From: BP-464 sp963825415
GTDB taxonomy: Bacteria > Actinomycetota > Thermoleophilia > Solirubrobacterales > Solirubrobacteraceae
Assembly: GCA_963825415.1 (NCBI GenBank)
Contig: CAWGTD010000009.1
Location: 310,001 to 374,000, forward strand
Reading direction: 5' to 3'
Length of the DNA stretch: 64,000 bases
The translations under genes were made by a program, and so were the position numbers. Positions 17,477-25,359 of this stretch are shown one piece after another. Every line of letters begins with the position of its first letter. Positions within the stretch are counted from its first letter, which is position 1. The notes under the pieces were generated by a model, which saw only the letters and a program-made list of their open reading frames with translations, ran no database searches and was not told where the DNA came from.

Positions 17477-18226
17477 GTGCCGGTCCCCCGCCGTTTCGAC
17501 CGGCGCCCGCCCGAGCGGGACTCGACCCGGATCAACGATCGCATCCGCGTGCCCGAGGTGCGCCTGATCGATGAGACCGGGACCCAGGTCGGCGTCATGC
17601 CGACCAACGAGGCGCTGCGCATCGCGCTGGAGCGCGACCTCGACCTCGTCGAGGTGGCGCCCGAGGCCAAGCCGCCCGTCTGCCGCATCCTCGACTACTC
17701 CAAGTACAAGTACGAGCAGGCTCAGAAGCAGAAGGCCGCGCGCAAGCACCAGCAGCAGATCAACGTCCGCGAGATCAAGTTCCGGCCGAAGATCGCCGAG
17801 CACGACTACGCCACCAAGAAGGGGCACGTCGTGCGCTTCCTCATGCACAAGGACAAGGTCAAGATCACGATCATGTTCCGCGGGCGCGAGGTGACCCACC
17901 CCGAGCGCGGCGTCGCGATCCTCGACCGCCTGGCCGAGGAGCTCCACGAGCTGGCGATCGTCGAGCAGCGCCCGAACCTCGACGGCCGCAACATGACGAT
18001 GATGCTGGGCCCCTCCAAGGCTGTTCTGGCCGGGACCGTGGGGGAGGCCAACGGCGCCGTCGCGCCAGAGGCCGAGGCGGCCGCGCCCGCCGAGGCCATT
18101 GCGCCCGCCGACGCGGAGGCGACCGCGCCCACGGAAGCGCCGGCCGAAGCACCCGCGGAAGCGCCGGAAGAAGCACCGGCCGAAGAAGCACCGGCCGACG
18201 AGGCCGAGCCGCCCGCCGCGGCCTAG
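17477..18226 (+). CDS. infC: Translation initiation factor IF-3
   Basis: A 249-residue IF-3, which binds the 30S subunit and checks start-codon pairing. The N-domain (RINDRIRVPEVRLIDETGTQ) and C-domain (VREIKFRPKIAEHDYATKKG; LAIVEQRPNLDGRNMTMML) are complete. About 65 extra C-terminal residues are a low-complexity Ala/Pro/Glu tail (APAEAPEEAPAEEAPADEA) not found in the E. coli protein (180 residues). GTG is used as the start. Confidence 0.96.
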   Translation: MPVPRRFDRRPPERDSTRINDRIRVPEVRLIDETGTQVGVMPTNEALRIALERDLDLVEVAPEAKPPVCRILDYSKYKYEQAQKQKAARKHQQQINVREIKFRPKIAEHDYATKKGHVVRFLMHKDKVKITIMFRGREVTHPERGVAILDRLAEELHELAIVEQRPNLDGRNMTMMLGPSKAVLAGTVGEANGAVAPEAEAAAPAEAIAPADAEATAPTEAPAEAPAEAPEEAPAEEAPADEAEPPAAA

Positions 18227-18230
18227 CGCT

Positions 18231-18356
18231 TCAGCCCGCCGGCCGTCCGCCGCGGCCTAGCGGTCGGAGTTCGACCGGCAGGCGGAAAGCGTGGGCAGGG
18301 GCGGCGGCAACGAGCAACGTCGCGGCCACCGCTGCGAGCAGGGTGGACCGGGGCAT
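18231..18356 (-). CDS. Possible 41-residue secreted peptide opposite infC-rpmI gap
   Basis: A short ORF in the opposite direction. MPRSTLLAAVAATLLVAAA followed by PAHA is a textbook signal peptide; the mature part is only ~17 residues (FRLPVELRPLGRGGRPAG). The coding evidence is the signal sequence alone; no ribosome site or homologue is known to me. It may be a real micropeptide or a chance ORF in a 190-bp gap. Confidence 0.3.
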   Translation of the reverse strand: MPRSTLLAAVAATLLVAAAPAHAFRLPVELRPLGRGGRPAG

Positions 18357-18415
18357 CCGCTTCGGATCGGCGGGTTCGGCCCAAACCTGACCCGCTATCG
18401 TGCCGCCTCGACGAA

Positions 18416-18619
18416 ATGCCGAAGATGAAGACCCATTCCGGCGCGAAGAAGCGCTTCAAGCTCACCGCGAACGGCAAGGTGAAGGCTCGCCATGCCTTCA
18501 CCTCGCACATTCTCGAGAAGAAGAGCCCGAAGAAGAAGCGCCATCTCGGCAAGCCGCTGACGCTCTCCAAGCACGACTCGCCGCGCGTCAAGGAGCTCCT
18601 GGGGGCCAAGAAGAAGTGA
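18416..18619 (+). CDS. rpmI: 50S ribosomal protein L35
   Basis: 67 residues, MPKMKTHSGAKKRFKLTANG, closing with LLGAKKK. Length and sequence fit L35. A TATCGT hexamer at 18396-18401 lies 14 nt before the ATG, so rpmI-rplT probably has its own promoter within the infC-rpmI gap. The last codons overlap the rplT start by four bases. Confidence 0.97.
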   Translation: MPKMKTHSGAKKRFKLTANGKVKARHAFTSHILEKKSPKKKRHLGKPLTLSKHDSPRVKELLGAKKK

Positions 18620-18981
18620 CCCGCGTCAAGCGCTCAGTACACGCGAAGAAGAAGCGCCGCAAGACGCTGGATCTGGCCAAGGGCTACCGCGGCGAGGCGC
18701 ATTCGAACTACAAGCGCGCCAAGGAAGCGGTCATGAAGGCCGACTCCTACGCCTATCGCGACCGGCGCACCCGCAAGCGCGACTTCCGTCGCCTGTGGAT
18801 CACCCGTATCAACGCCGCCGCGCGGCAGAACGGCATGAGCTACGGCGTCTTCATGCACGGGCTCAAGCTGGCCGGCATCGAGCTGGACCGCAAGGTCCTC
18901 GCCGACATCGCCGTGCGCGACCCCGAGACGTTCTCCCGATTTGCCGAGGCCGCCCGCGAGGCGTCGTCGGCCACTGCCTAG
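18616..18981 (+). CDS. rplT: 50S ribosomal protein L20
   Basis: 121 residues, VTRVKRSVHAKKKRRKTLDLAKGYRG, with the RKRDFRRLWITRINAA helix that contacts 23S rRNA. GTG is the start, overlapping the rpmI stop (GTGA). The stop is followed by a strong intrinsic terminator. Confidence 0.97.
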   Translation: MTRVKRSVHAKKKRRKTLDLAKGYRGEAHSNYKRAKEAVMKADSYAYRDRRTRKRDFRRLWITRINAAARQNGMSYGVFMHGLKLAGIELDRKVLADIAVRDPETFSRFAEAAREASSATA

Positions 18982-19010
18982 CGCAAAGGACCGACAGCGA
19001 CGATCCTCTC

Positions 19011-19036
19011 GGGCGCCCAGTGGGCGCCCTTTTTTT
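19011..19036 (+). terminator. Intrinsic terminator after rplT
   Basis: Two GGGCGCCC arms (19011-19018 and 19022-19029) separated by AGT and followed by seven Ts (19030-19036). It is the best canonical Rho-independent terminator in the window. The T-run ends one base before the GTG of the next gene. Confidence 0.92.
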
Positions 19037-19037
19037 C

Positions 19038-19697
19038 GTGATCACCAGCCACCACAACCCCGTTCTGAAGGACATCCGCCGCCTGTTGGCGCGCAAGCAG
19101 TCCGACGGCCGCTTCGTGGCCGAGGGCGAGGACCTGCTGGCCGCGGCCGACGCGGCCGGCTGGCAGCCGCTGGTGCGCCTGCGCGCGGGCGAGGACGTTG
19201 CGCCCGCGGCGCTGGCGAAGGTCAGCGCGCTGGGGTCGGGCACCCGCGAGCTGGCCGTCTACGAGGAGCGCTGGGCCGCGCCGGCCGGCCCGCTGTGCGT
19301 CGCCCTGTGGGGCGTGCGCGACCCGGGCAACGTCGGCACCGTCCTGCGCGGGGCGCTGGCCTTCGGCGCGGCGTCGGTGGTCATCGGCCCGGACACGGCC
19401 GACCCCTACGGCCCCAAGGCGGTGCGCGCGTCGATGGGCGCGGTCTTCGCCGTGCCGGTGGCTCGGGCGAGCGGCGTCGACGAGCTACCGACCCCGCGCG
19501 TGGCGCTCGTCGCCGGCCAGGGCGAACCGCTGGCGCCCGGCGATGCGGGCACGCTGCTCGTGGGGGCCGAGCGCGCCGGGCTGCCGCCCGAGGTCGTGGA
19601 AGGATGCGACCGCGTGAGGCACATCCCGATCCGCAGCGAGTCGCTGAACGCGGCGATGGCCGCCACGGTCGCGCTCTACGAGGTCAGCCGTGCTTGA
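19038..19697 (+). CDS. SpoU/TrmH family RNA 2'-O-methyltransferase
   Basis: A 219-residue SPOUT methyltransferase expected to methylate a ribose in rRNA or tRNA using SAM. An N-terminal substrate-binding segment (ITSHHNPVLKDIRRLLARK) precedes the trefoil-knot domain: LWGVRDPGNVGTVLRGALAFG is motif 1, LLVGAERAGLPPEV motif 2 and HIPIRSESLNAAMAATVALYE motif 3. GTG at 19038 is the only in-frame start that keeps the N-terminal domain, yet it lies one base after the terminator T-run. It overlaps pheS by 8 bp, so it is co-translated with pheST. Confidence 0.88.
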   Translation: MITSHHNPVLKDIRRLLARKQSDGRFVAEGEDLLAAADAAGWQPLVRLRAGEDVAPAALAKVSALGSGTRELAVYEERWAAPAGPLCVALWGVRDPGNVGTVLRGALAFGAASVVIGPDTADPYGPKAVRASMGAVFAVPVARASGVDELPTPRVALVAGQGEPLAPGDAGTLLVGAERAGLPPEVVEGCDRVRHIPIRSESLNAAMAATVALYEVSRA

Positions 19698-20727
19698 GCG
19701 GATCGCCGAGCTGCGGGCCAAGGCCGAGGAGGAGATCGCGACGGCCGACACCAGCGCGGCGCTCGACGAGGTGCGCGTGCGCCACCTGGGCCGCAAGGCC
19801 GAGCTGCCCAACCTGCTGCGCGGCGTGGCCGAGCTCGCCCCCGAGGAGCGCGGCAAGGTCGGCAAGGCCGCCAACGAGGCGCGCCAGGCGCTCGAGTCGC
19901 TGGTCGAGGCCCGCGCGGCGGAGCTGGAGGGCGCCGAGCTCGACGCGCGCCTGGCCACCGACCGCGTCGACATCACGCTGCCCGGCGATCCGCCCCAGCC
20001 GGTCGGGCGGCTGCACCTCATCACCCAGACACGGCGCGAGATCGAGGACGTCTTCGTCGGCCTCGGCTTCGAGGTCGTCGAGGGCCGCGAGGTCGAGTCG
20101 GTCTACTACAACTTCGACGCGCTCAATCACGACGCGGTGCACCCGGCGCGCGCGCGGACCGACACGTTCTACGTCGACGACGACACGGTCCTGCGCACGC
20201 ACACCTCGCCGATGCAGGTGCGCACGATGGAGAGCCGGCCGCCGCCGGTGGCCGTGGTCATCCCAGGGCGGACGTACCGCCGCGACAACGACGCGACGCA
20301 CACGCCGCAGTTCCACCAGGTCGAGGGGCTGTGGGTCGACGAGGACGTCACGCTTGCCGACCTGAAGGGCACGCTGTGGGCGTTCGCCCGCGCGATCTTC
20401 GGCCCCGAGCGCGACGTTCGCCTGCGCCCGCACTTCTTCCCGTTCACCGAGCCGAGCGTCGAGGTCGACGTGTCCTGCTTCGCGTGCGCCCGCGACGGCT
20501 CGCCCTGCCGGGTGTGCAAGGGCGAGGGCTGGCTGGAGATCCTTGGCGCCGGCGTGGTCGACCCGAACGTCTTCGAGCACGTCCGCGAGCACGGCTACGA
20601 CCCCGACAAGGTGCAGGGCTGGGCGTTCGGCATGGGGATCGAGCGCGTGGCGATGCTCAAGCACGCGGTCCCCGACCTGCGCCTGCTCTACGACAACGAC
20701 CTGCGTTTCCTGGAGCAGTTCGGATGA
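19690..20727 (+). CDS. pheS: Phenylalanyl-tRNA synthetase alpha subunit
   Basis: A 345-residue class II catalytic subunit. An N-terminal coiled-coil arm (residues ~1-90) is followed by motif 2 (FHQVEGLWVDEDVTLADLKG), a four-Cys zinc-like segment (CFACARDGSPCRVC) and motif 3 (WAFGMGIERVAMLKHAVPDL). GTG starts at 19690 within the end of the methyltransferase gene. The stop overlaps the pheT ATG by four bases, ensuring equal subunit synthesis. Confidence 0.97.
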   Translation: MLERIAELRAKAEEEIATADTSAALDEVRVRHLGRKAELPNLLRGVAELAPEERGKVGKAANEARQALESLVEARAAELEGAELDARLATDRVDITLPGDPPQPVGRLHLITQTRREIEDVFVGLGFEVVEGREVESVYYNFDALNHDAVHPARARTDTFYVDDDTVLRTHTSPMQVRTMESRPPPVAVVIPGRTYRRDNDATHTPQFHQVEGLWVDEDVTLADLKGTLWAFARAIFGPERDVRLRPHFFPFTEPSVEVDVSCFACARDGSPCRVCKGEGWLEILGAGVVDPNVFEHVREHGYDPDKVQGWAFGMGIERVAMLKHAVPDLRLLYDNDLRFLEQFG

Positions 20728-23094
20728 GGGTCCCCGTCTCGTGGCTCGAGGAATACGTGCGGCCGGGTCTCGCGGTCGGCGAGCTGGCCGAGCGGCTGAC
20801 GATGACCGGCACGAAGGTCGAGGCGATCGAGCACCACGGCGTGGGCGAGACGGCGGCATTCGTGGTCGGCCAGGTCCTGGAGGCGTCGCAGCATCCCGAC
20901 GCCGACCGGCTCACCGTCTGCCGCGTCGACGTGGGCGAGGCCGAGCCGGCCCAGATCGTCTGCGGGGCGCCCAACGTCGCGGCCGGGCAGACCGTCGCGG
21001 TCGCGCGCCCGGGCGCCGTGATGCCCGACGGCACCAAGCTCGGCAAGGCCAAGCTGCGCGGCGTGGTGTCCGAGGGGATGATCCTGGCCGAGGACGAGCT
21101 CGGCATCGGCACCGACCACGCGGGGATCATGGTCCTCGAGCAGCCGCTGCCGCCGGGCACGCCGCTCGATCAGGCGCTGCCGATCGCGACGGCCGTCCTC
21201 GAGCTGGAGATCACACCCAACCGGCCCGACTGCCTCGGGGTCTACGGGGTCGCGCGCGAGGCGCACGCCGCCACCGGCGCCGATCTGGTCAAGGCGCCGT
21301 GGGAGGACGACCCCCACCCGGCCGGCGATTCGGTCGAGGGCGTCGAGATCCGCGTCGAGTGCCCGGACCTCTGCCCCCGCTTCACCGCGCGGGTCTTCGA
21401 GGACGTGACGATCGGGCCGTCACCGCCGTGGCTGAAGGGGCGCCTGACCGCGGCCGGCCAGCGGCCGATCAACAACGTCGTCGACATCACCAACTACGTG
21501 ATGCTCCTGACCGGCCAGCCGCTGCATGCGTTCGACCTCGACCGCGTCGCGGGCGGGCGGCTGGTCGTACGCCGCGCGGCCGACGGCGAGAAGATCGAGA
21601 CGCTCGACGGCCAGGTCCGCGCGCTGGACTCCGACATGGTCGTCATCGAGGACGCCGACGGCCCGACGTCGATCGCCGGCGTGATGGGCGGCGCGCGTTC
21701 GGAGGTCGGCGACGCCACGACCCGTGTGCTGATGGAGGTCGCGACCTGGGACGGGCCGAACATCAACCGCACCTCCGCGCGGCTGACGCTGCGCAGCGAG
21801 GCGAGCGGGCGCTTCGAGAAGGGCTTGTCGCCCGGCCAGGCGATGGAGGCTCAGGCGGTCGCCTCCGAGCTGATGGTCGCGCTCTGCGGCGCACGCCCCG
21901 TGGGCGGGACGATCGACGTCGGTGGCCCGGCGGCCGGACCCCCCGCCGGTGGGCCTGCGCGAGGCGCGCGTGGGCGCGCTGGTCGGCGTGCCGGTCGCGC
22001 TCGCCCGCCAGGTCGAGATCCTGCGCTCGCTCGGCTTCGGCGTCACCGAAGAGGCCGAGGGCCTGGTCGCGCAGGTGCCGCACTGGCGCGCACGCGACGT
22101 CTACCGCGAGGCCGACCTCGTCGAGGAGGTCGCGCGCATCGACGGCGTCGACCGCCTGCCTGCCACGCTGCACGCCCCGCACGCCGCGGGCGGTCTGACA
22201 CCGGCGCAGCGCGCGCGGCGCCGCGCCGAGGACGCGCTGGCCGCGCGCGGCCTGTACGAGATCGCCGGCTGGTCGTTCGCCGAGCCGGCGCTGCTCGACC
22301 GCATGCGCCTCCCGGCGGACCACCCGATCCGCCGTGTGGTCGCGCTCGAGAACCCGATGAGCGAGCGCGAGTCGATCCTGCGGCCCACGATCCTCGGCTC
22401 GCTGCTCGACGCGGCCGCACACAACCTGGCTCGCGGCGTCACGGACCTCGGCATCTTCGAGGTCGGCGCCGTGTATCGCGCCGGCGACGGCCCGCTGCCG
22501 GACGAGATGCAGGCGCTCGCCGTGCTGCTGGTCGGCCGCGGCGACGTGCTCGCCGCCAAGGGGCTGCTCGAGGCGGTCCTCGACACGCTGCGGGTGGAGT
22601 CGTCGATCGAGCAGACCGAGGAGCCGTTCCTGCATCCGGGCAAGGCCGGCGTCGTCATGGTGGGCGGCGAGGCGCTGGGCCTTGTCGGGGAGGTGCATCC
22701 GCTCGTCACGCGCGCGTGGGACATCGACCAGCAGGTCGCGGCGTTCGCGATCGATCTCGAGGGCGTCATCGCCGCGGCGCCGGAGGTCACCGCCTACCGC
22801 CACTTGATCGACTATCCCTCGCTACGCCAGGACATCGCGGTCGTGGTGGCCGACGACGTGCCGGCGGGCCGCGTCGTGGACGTCGTCAGGAACGCCGCCG
22901 GCGAGCTGCTCGCCGATGCGCGCGTGTTCGACGTCTTCCGCGGTGCGCAGCTCGGCGAGGGCCGGGTCTCGCTCGCTCTGCACCTCGAGCTGCGCGCGCC
23001 CGACCGCACGCTGACCGACGAGGACGCCGCCGGCGTGCGCGAGCGGATCGTCGCGGCGCTGCGCGACCAGCTGGGCGGCGAGCTGCGTGCCTGA
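20724..23094 (+). CDS. pheT: Phenylalanyl-tRNA synthetase beta subunit (one-base shift)
   Basis: About 790 residues if one base is ignored. It contains the tRNA-binding OB domain (LTVCRVDVGEAEPAQIVCGAPN), the B3/B4 editing region, B5 (GLREARVGALVGVPVA) and the C-terminal FDX-ACB anticodon domain (DYPSLRQDIAVVVADDVP). The reading frame changes at a run of six Cs (21939-21944). Removing one C restores GGPAAGPPPVGLREAR and a continuous protein. Because PheT is essential and pheS is intact, a homopolymer sequencing error is far more likely than a real mutation. The stop overlaps the argC start by 8 bp, tying arginine genes to this operon. Confidence 0.93.
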
Positions 23095-24052
23095 CGTCGC
23101 CGTACTCGGAGCGAGCGGCTTCACCGGGGCGCTGGCGGCGCGGCTGGTCCACCGCCATCCCGAGTTGGAGCTCGTCGCGGTCACGTCGCGCAGCGACGCC
23201 GGCCGCCGGCTGGACGACCTGTACCCGCACCACCGCGTCCCGATGGTGCTCGACGCGTTCGAGCTCGACGAGCTCGGCCCGCTCGACGCCGCGATCGTCG
23301 CCTATCCGCACGGCGCGGCCGCCGAGACCGTCGCGCAGCTGCACGAGCGGGGGATCAAGGTCGTCGACCTATCGGCGGACTTCCGGCTGCGCGACCTGGC
23401 GACCTACGAGGAGTTCTACGTCCCGCACCCGGCGCCCCAGTTGATCGAGGAGGCGGTCTACGGCCTGCCCGAGCGCTACCGCGCCGACATCCGCGGGGCG
23501 TCGCTCGTCGCCAACCCCGGCTGCTATCCGACGGCGTCGATCCTCGCGCTCCTGCCGCTCGCCCCATACCTCGACGACGTCGTGATCGACGCCAAGAGCG
23601 GGGTCAGCGGCGCGGGCCGCGCGCCGACCGACACGACGCACTTCGTGGCGGCCGACGAGAACGTCACGCCCTACGGAGTCGGTCACCACCGGCACACCCC
23701 CGAGATCGAGCAGGAGCTCGGCGTGACCGTGACGTTCACGCCGCACCTGCTGCCGCTCGACCAGGGCGAGCTGGTCTCGTGTTACGTGACGCTGAACGCG
23801 GACGTCGACGTCGAGGCGCTGTTCGAGGAGCGCTACGCCGACGAGCCGTTCGTCGAGCTCGCCGCCAAGCCGCCCGGCGTGCGCGACGTGCGCGACTCGA
23901 ACATGTGCCGCATCCACGTCCGGCGCGACGAGCGCACGGGCAAGGTCCTCGTCTTCGCCGCGATCGACAACCTCTGGAAGGGAGCGTCGGCGCAGGCGGT
24001 GCAGAACCTCAACCTGATGCTCGGCCTCGACGAGACCGCCGGCCTGCTGTGA
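23087..24052 (+). CDS. argC: N-acetyl-gamma-glutamyl-phosphate reductase
   Basis: A 321-residue NADPH-dependent reductase, the third step of arginine synthesis, giving N-acetylglutamate semialdehyde. Evidence is the Rossmann start VAVLGASGFTGALAARLVH, the catalytic Cys in ASLVANPGCYPTASILAL, and KSGVSGAGRAPTDTTHF with HRHTPEIEQELG. GTG start; overlaps pheT by 8 bp and argJ by 4 bp. Confidence 0.97.
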   Translation: MPDVAVLGASGFTGALAARLVHRHPELELVAVTSRSDAGRRLDDLYPHHRVPMVLDAFELDELGPLDAAIVAYPHGAAAETVAQLHERGIKVVDLSADFRLRDLATYEEFYVPHPAPQLIEEAVYGLPERYRADIRGASLVANPGCYPTASILALLPLAPYLDDVVIDAKSGVSGAGRAPTDTTHFVAADENVTPYGVGHHRHTPEIEQELGVTVTFTPHLLPLDQGELVSCYVTLNADVDVEALFEERYADEPFVELAAKPPGVRDVRDSNMCRIHVRRDERTGKVLVFAAIDNLWKGASAQAVQNLNLMLGLDETAGLL

Positions 24053-25296
24053 GCGGCTTCTTCAAGTCGCGCTGGGTCGAGGTCGGCGAGCACATCCGCG
24101 TGGTCGAGGAGGGCGGGCTGCCGGCCGGCTTCCGCGCCGCGGGCGTCGCAGCCGGCATCAAGAAGACGGACCCGCCGGCCCTCGACGTCGGGCTGCTGGT
24201 CTCCGACGAGCCCGACACCACTAGCGCGATCCGCTTCACCGCCTCGGGCGTGCAGGCCGCGCCCGTGGTGGTGACCAACGAGCGCTGTCGGCTGGACGCC
24301 ATCCGCGCCATCGCGGCGAACTCGGGCAACGCCAACGCGGCGACGGGTGGCCCCGGGCTCGACACCGCCGCGCACATGCAGGGCGCCGGCGCGATGGTCG
24401 CTCGCGTGGCCGAGGATCAGGTCGCGGTCGCCTCGACCGGCGTGATCGGCGTGAAGCTCGACCCCGACCTCGTCATGCGCGGGCTGCTGGCCGCGAGCCG
24501 CGAGCTGCGCGCCGACGGCGACGCGGACCTGGCCCGGGCGATCATGACCACCGACGCGTTCGAGAAGCGCGCGACGCTGGAGGTCACGCTGCCGTCGGGC
24601 ACGGTGCGGCTGGCCGCCCAGGCCAAGGGCGCCGGGATGATCTCGCCGCGCTTCGCCACGCTGCTGTGCTTCGTGGAGACCGACGCCGCGCTGGAGGCGC
24701 AGACCGCCGACCTGCTGCTCGGCGTGACGGTCAAGCGCAGCTTCGGGCGCATCTCGGTCGACGGCCAGCTGTCGACGAACGACACGGTCGCCCTGCTCTG
24801 CTCGGGCGCCAGCGGCGTGAAGGTCGCTCCCGAGAGCGACGACGAGCTGCGCTTCGGCGAGGCGCTCGACGCGCTGCTGCGCCAGCTCGCGCTCGACGTC
24901 GTGCGCGACGGCGAGGGAGCGCGGCGCGTCGGCCGCGTCGTGGTTCGCGGCGGAAACGGCGAGGGTGTCGAGCGCGTGGCCCGCGCGATCGCGGATTCGC
25001 CGCTGGTGAAGACCGCGCTCTACGGCGGCGACCCCAACTGGGGCCGGATCGCCCAAGCGGCCGGCGCGGCGCTCCCCGGCACCGCCCCGCTGCCACTCGA
25101 CATCGCGATCGAGGGAACCAGCGTCTGCTCCGGCGGCTTCGGCGTGCAGGTCGACGAAAAGGCGCTGGCCACCGCCGTCGCCCGCGACGAGGTCGAGATC
25201 GTCGTCGGACTGCCCGGCGAGGGCCACGAGACCGAGGTCTTCTTCAGCGATTTCGGCCACGAGTACGTGACGATCAACGCCGAGTACACGACTTAG
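24049..25296 (+). CDS. argJ: Bifunctional ornithine acetyltransferase / N-acetylglutamate synthase
   Basis: A 415-residue ArgJ that recycles the acetyl group from N-acetylornithine to glutamate. The self-cleavage site Thr lies in KGAGMISPRFATLLCFVET, a variant of the usual MIAPNMATML, so the nucleophile is retained. The AIAANSGNANAATG oxyanion region and the C-terminal GDPNWGRIAQAAGAA motif are present. GTG start with 4-nt overlap with argC. A hairpin follows the stop, so the first part of the arg operon probably ends here. Confidence 0.96.
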   Translation: MSGFFKSRWVEVGEHIRVVEEGGLPAGFRAAGVAAGIKKTDPPALDVGLLVSDEPDTTSAIRFTASGVQAAPVVVTNERCRLDAIRAIAANSGNANAATGGPGLDTAAHMQGAGAMVARVAEDQVAVASTGVIGVKLDPDLVMRGLLAASRELRADGDADLARAIMTTDAFEKRATLEVTLPSGTVRLAAQAKGAGMISPRFATLLCFVETDAALEAQTADLLLGVTVKRSFGRISVDGQLSTNDTVALLCSGASGVKVAPESDDELRFGEALDALLRQLALDVVRDGEGARRVGRVVVRGGNGEGVERVARAIADSPLVKTALYGGDPNWGRIAQAAGAALPGTAPLPLDIAIEGTSVCSGGFGVQVDEKALATAVARDEVEIVVGLPGEGHETEVFFSDFGHEYVTINAEYTT

Positions 25297-25308
25297 CGCC
25301 GCAGCGCC

Positions 25309-25327
25309 GCGCCCCGCTGCGGGGCGC
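25309..25327 (+). terminator. Hairpin after argJ
   Basis: An 8-bp perfect stem (GCGCCCCG 25309-25316 with CGGGGCGC 25320-25327) and a CTG loop, 12 bp past the stop. No T-run. Confidence 0.5.
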
Positions 25328-25359
25328 AAGTTCGGGGATTCCGGTGCGTTGGAGCCGGC

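Noticed and set aside
20331..23444. 1,037-codon ORF through pheT as a novel protein
   Set aside because: The first half is a shadow of pheS and the middle is true PheT; the last half is out of frame because of the base insertion at 21939-21944.
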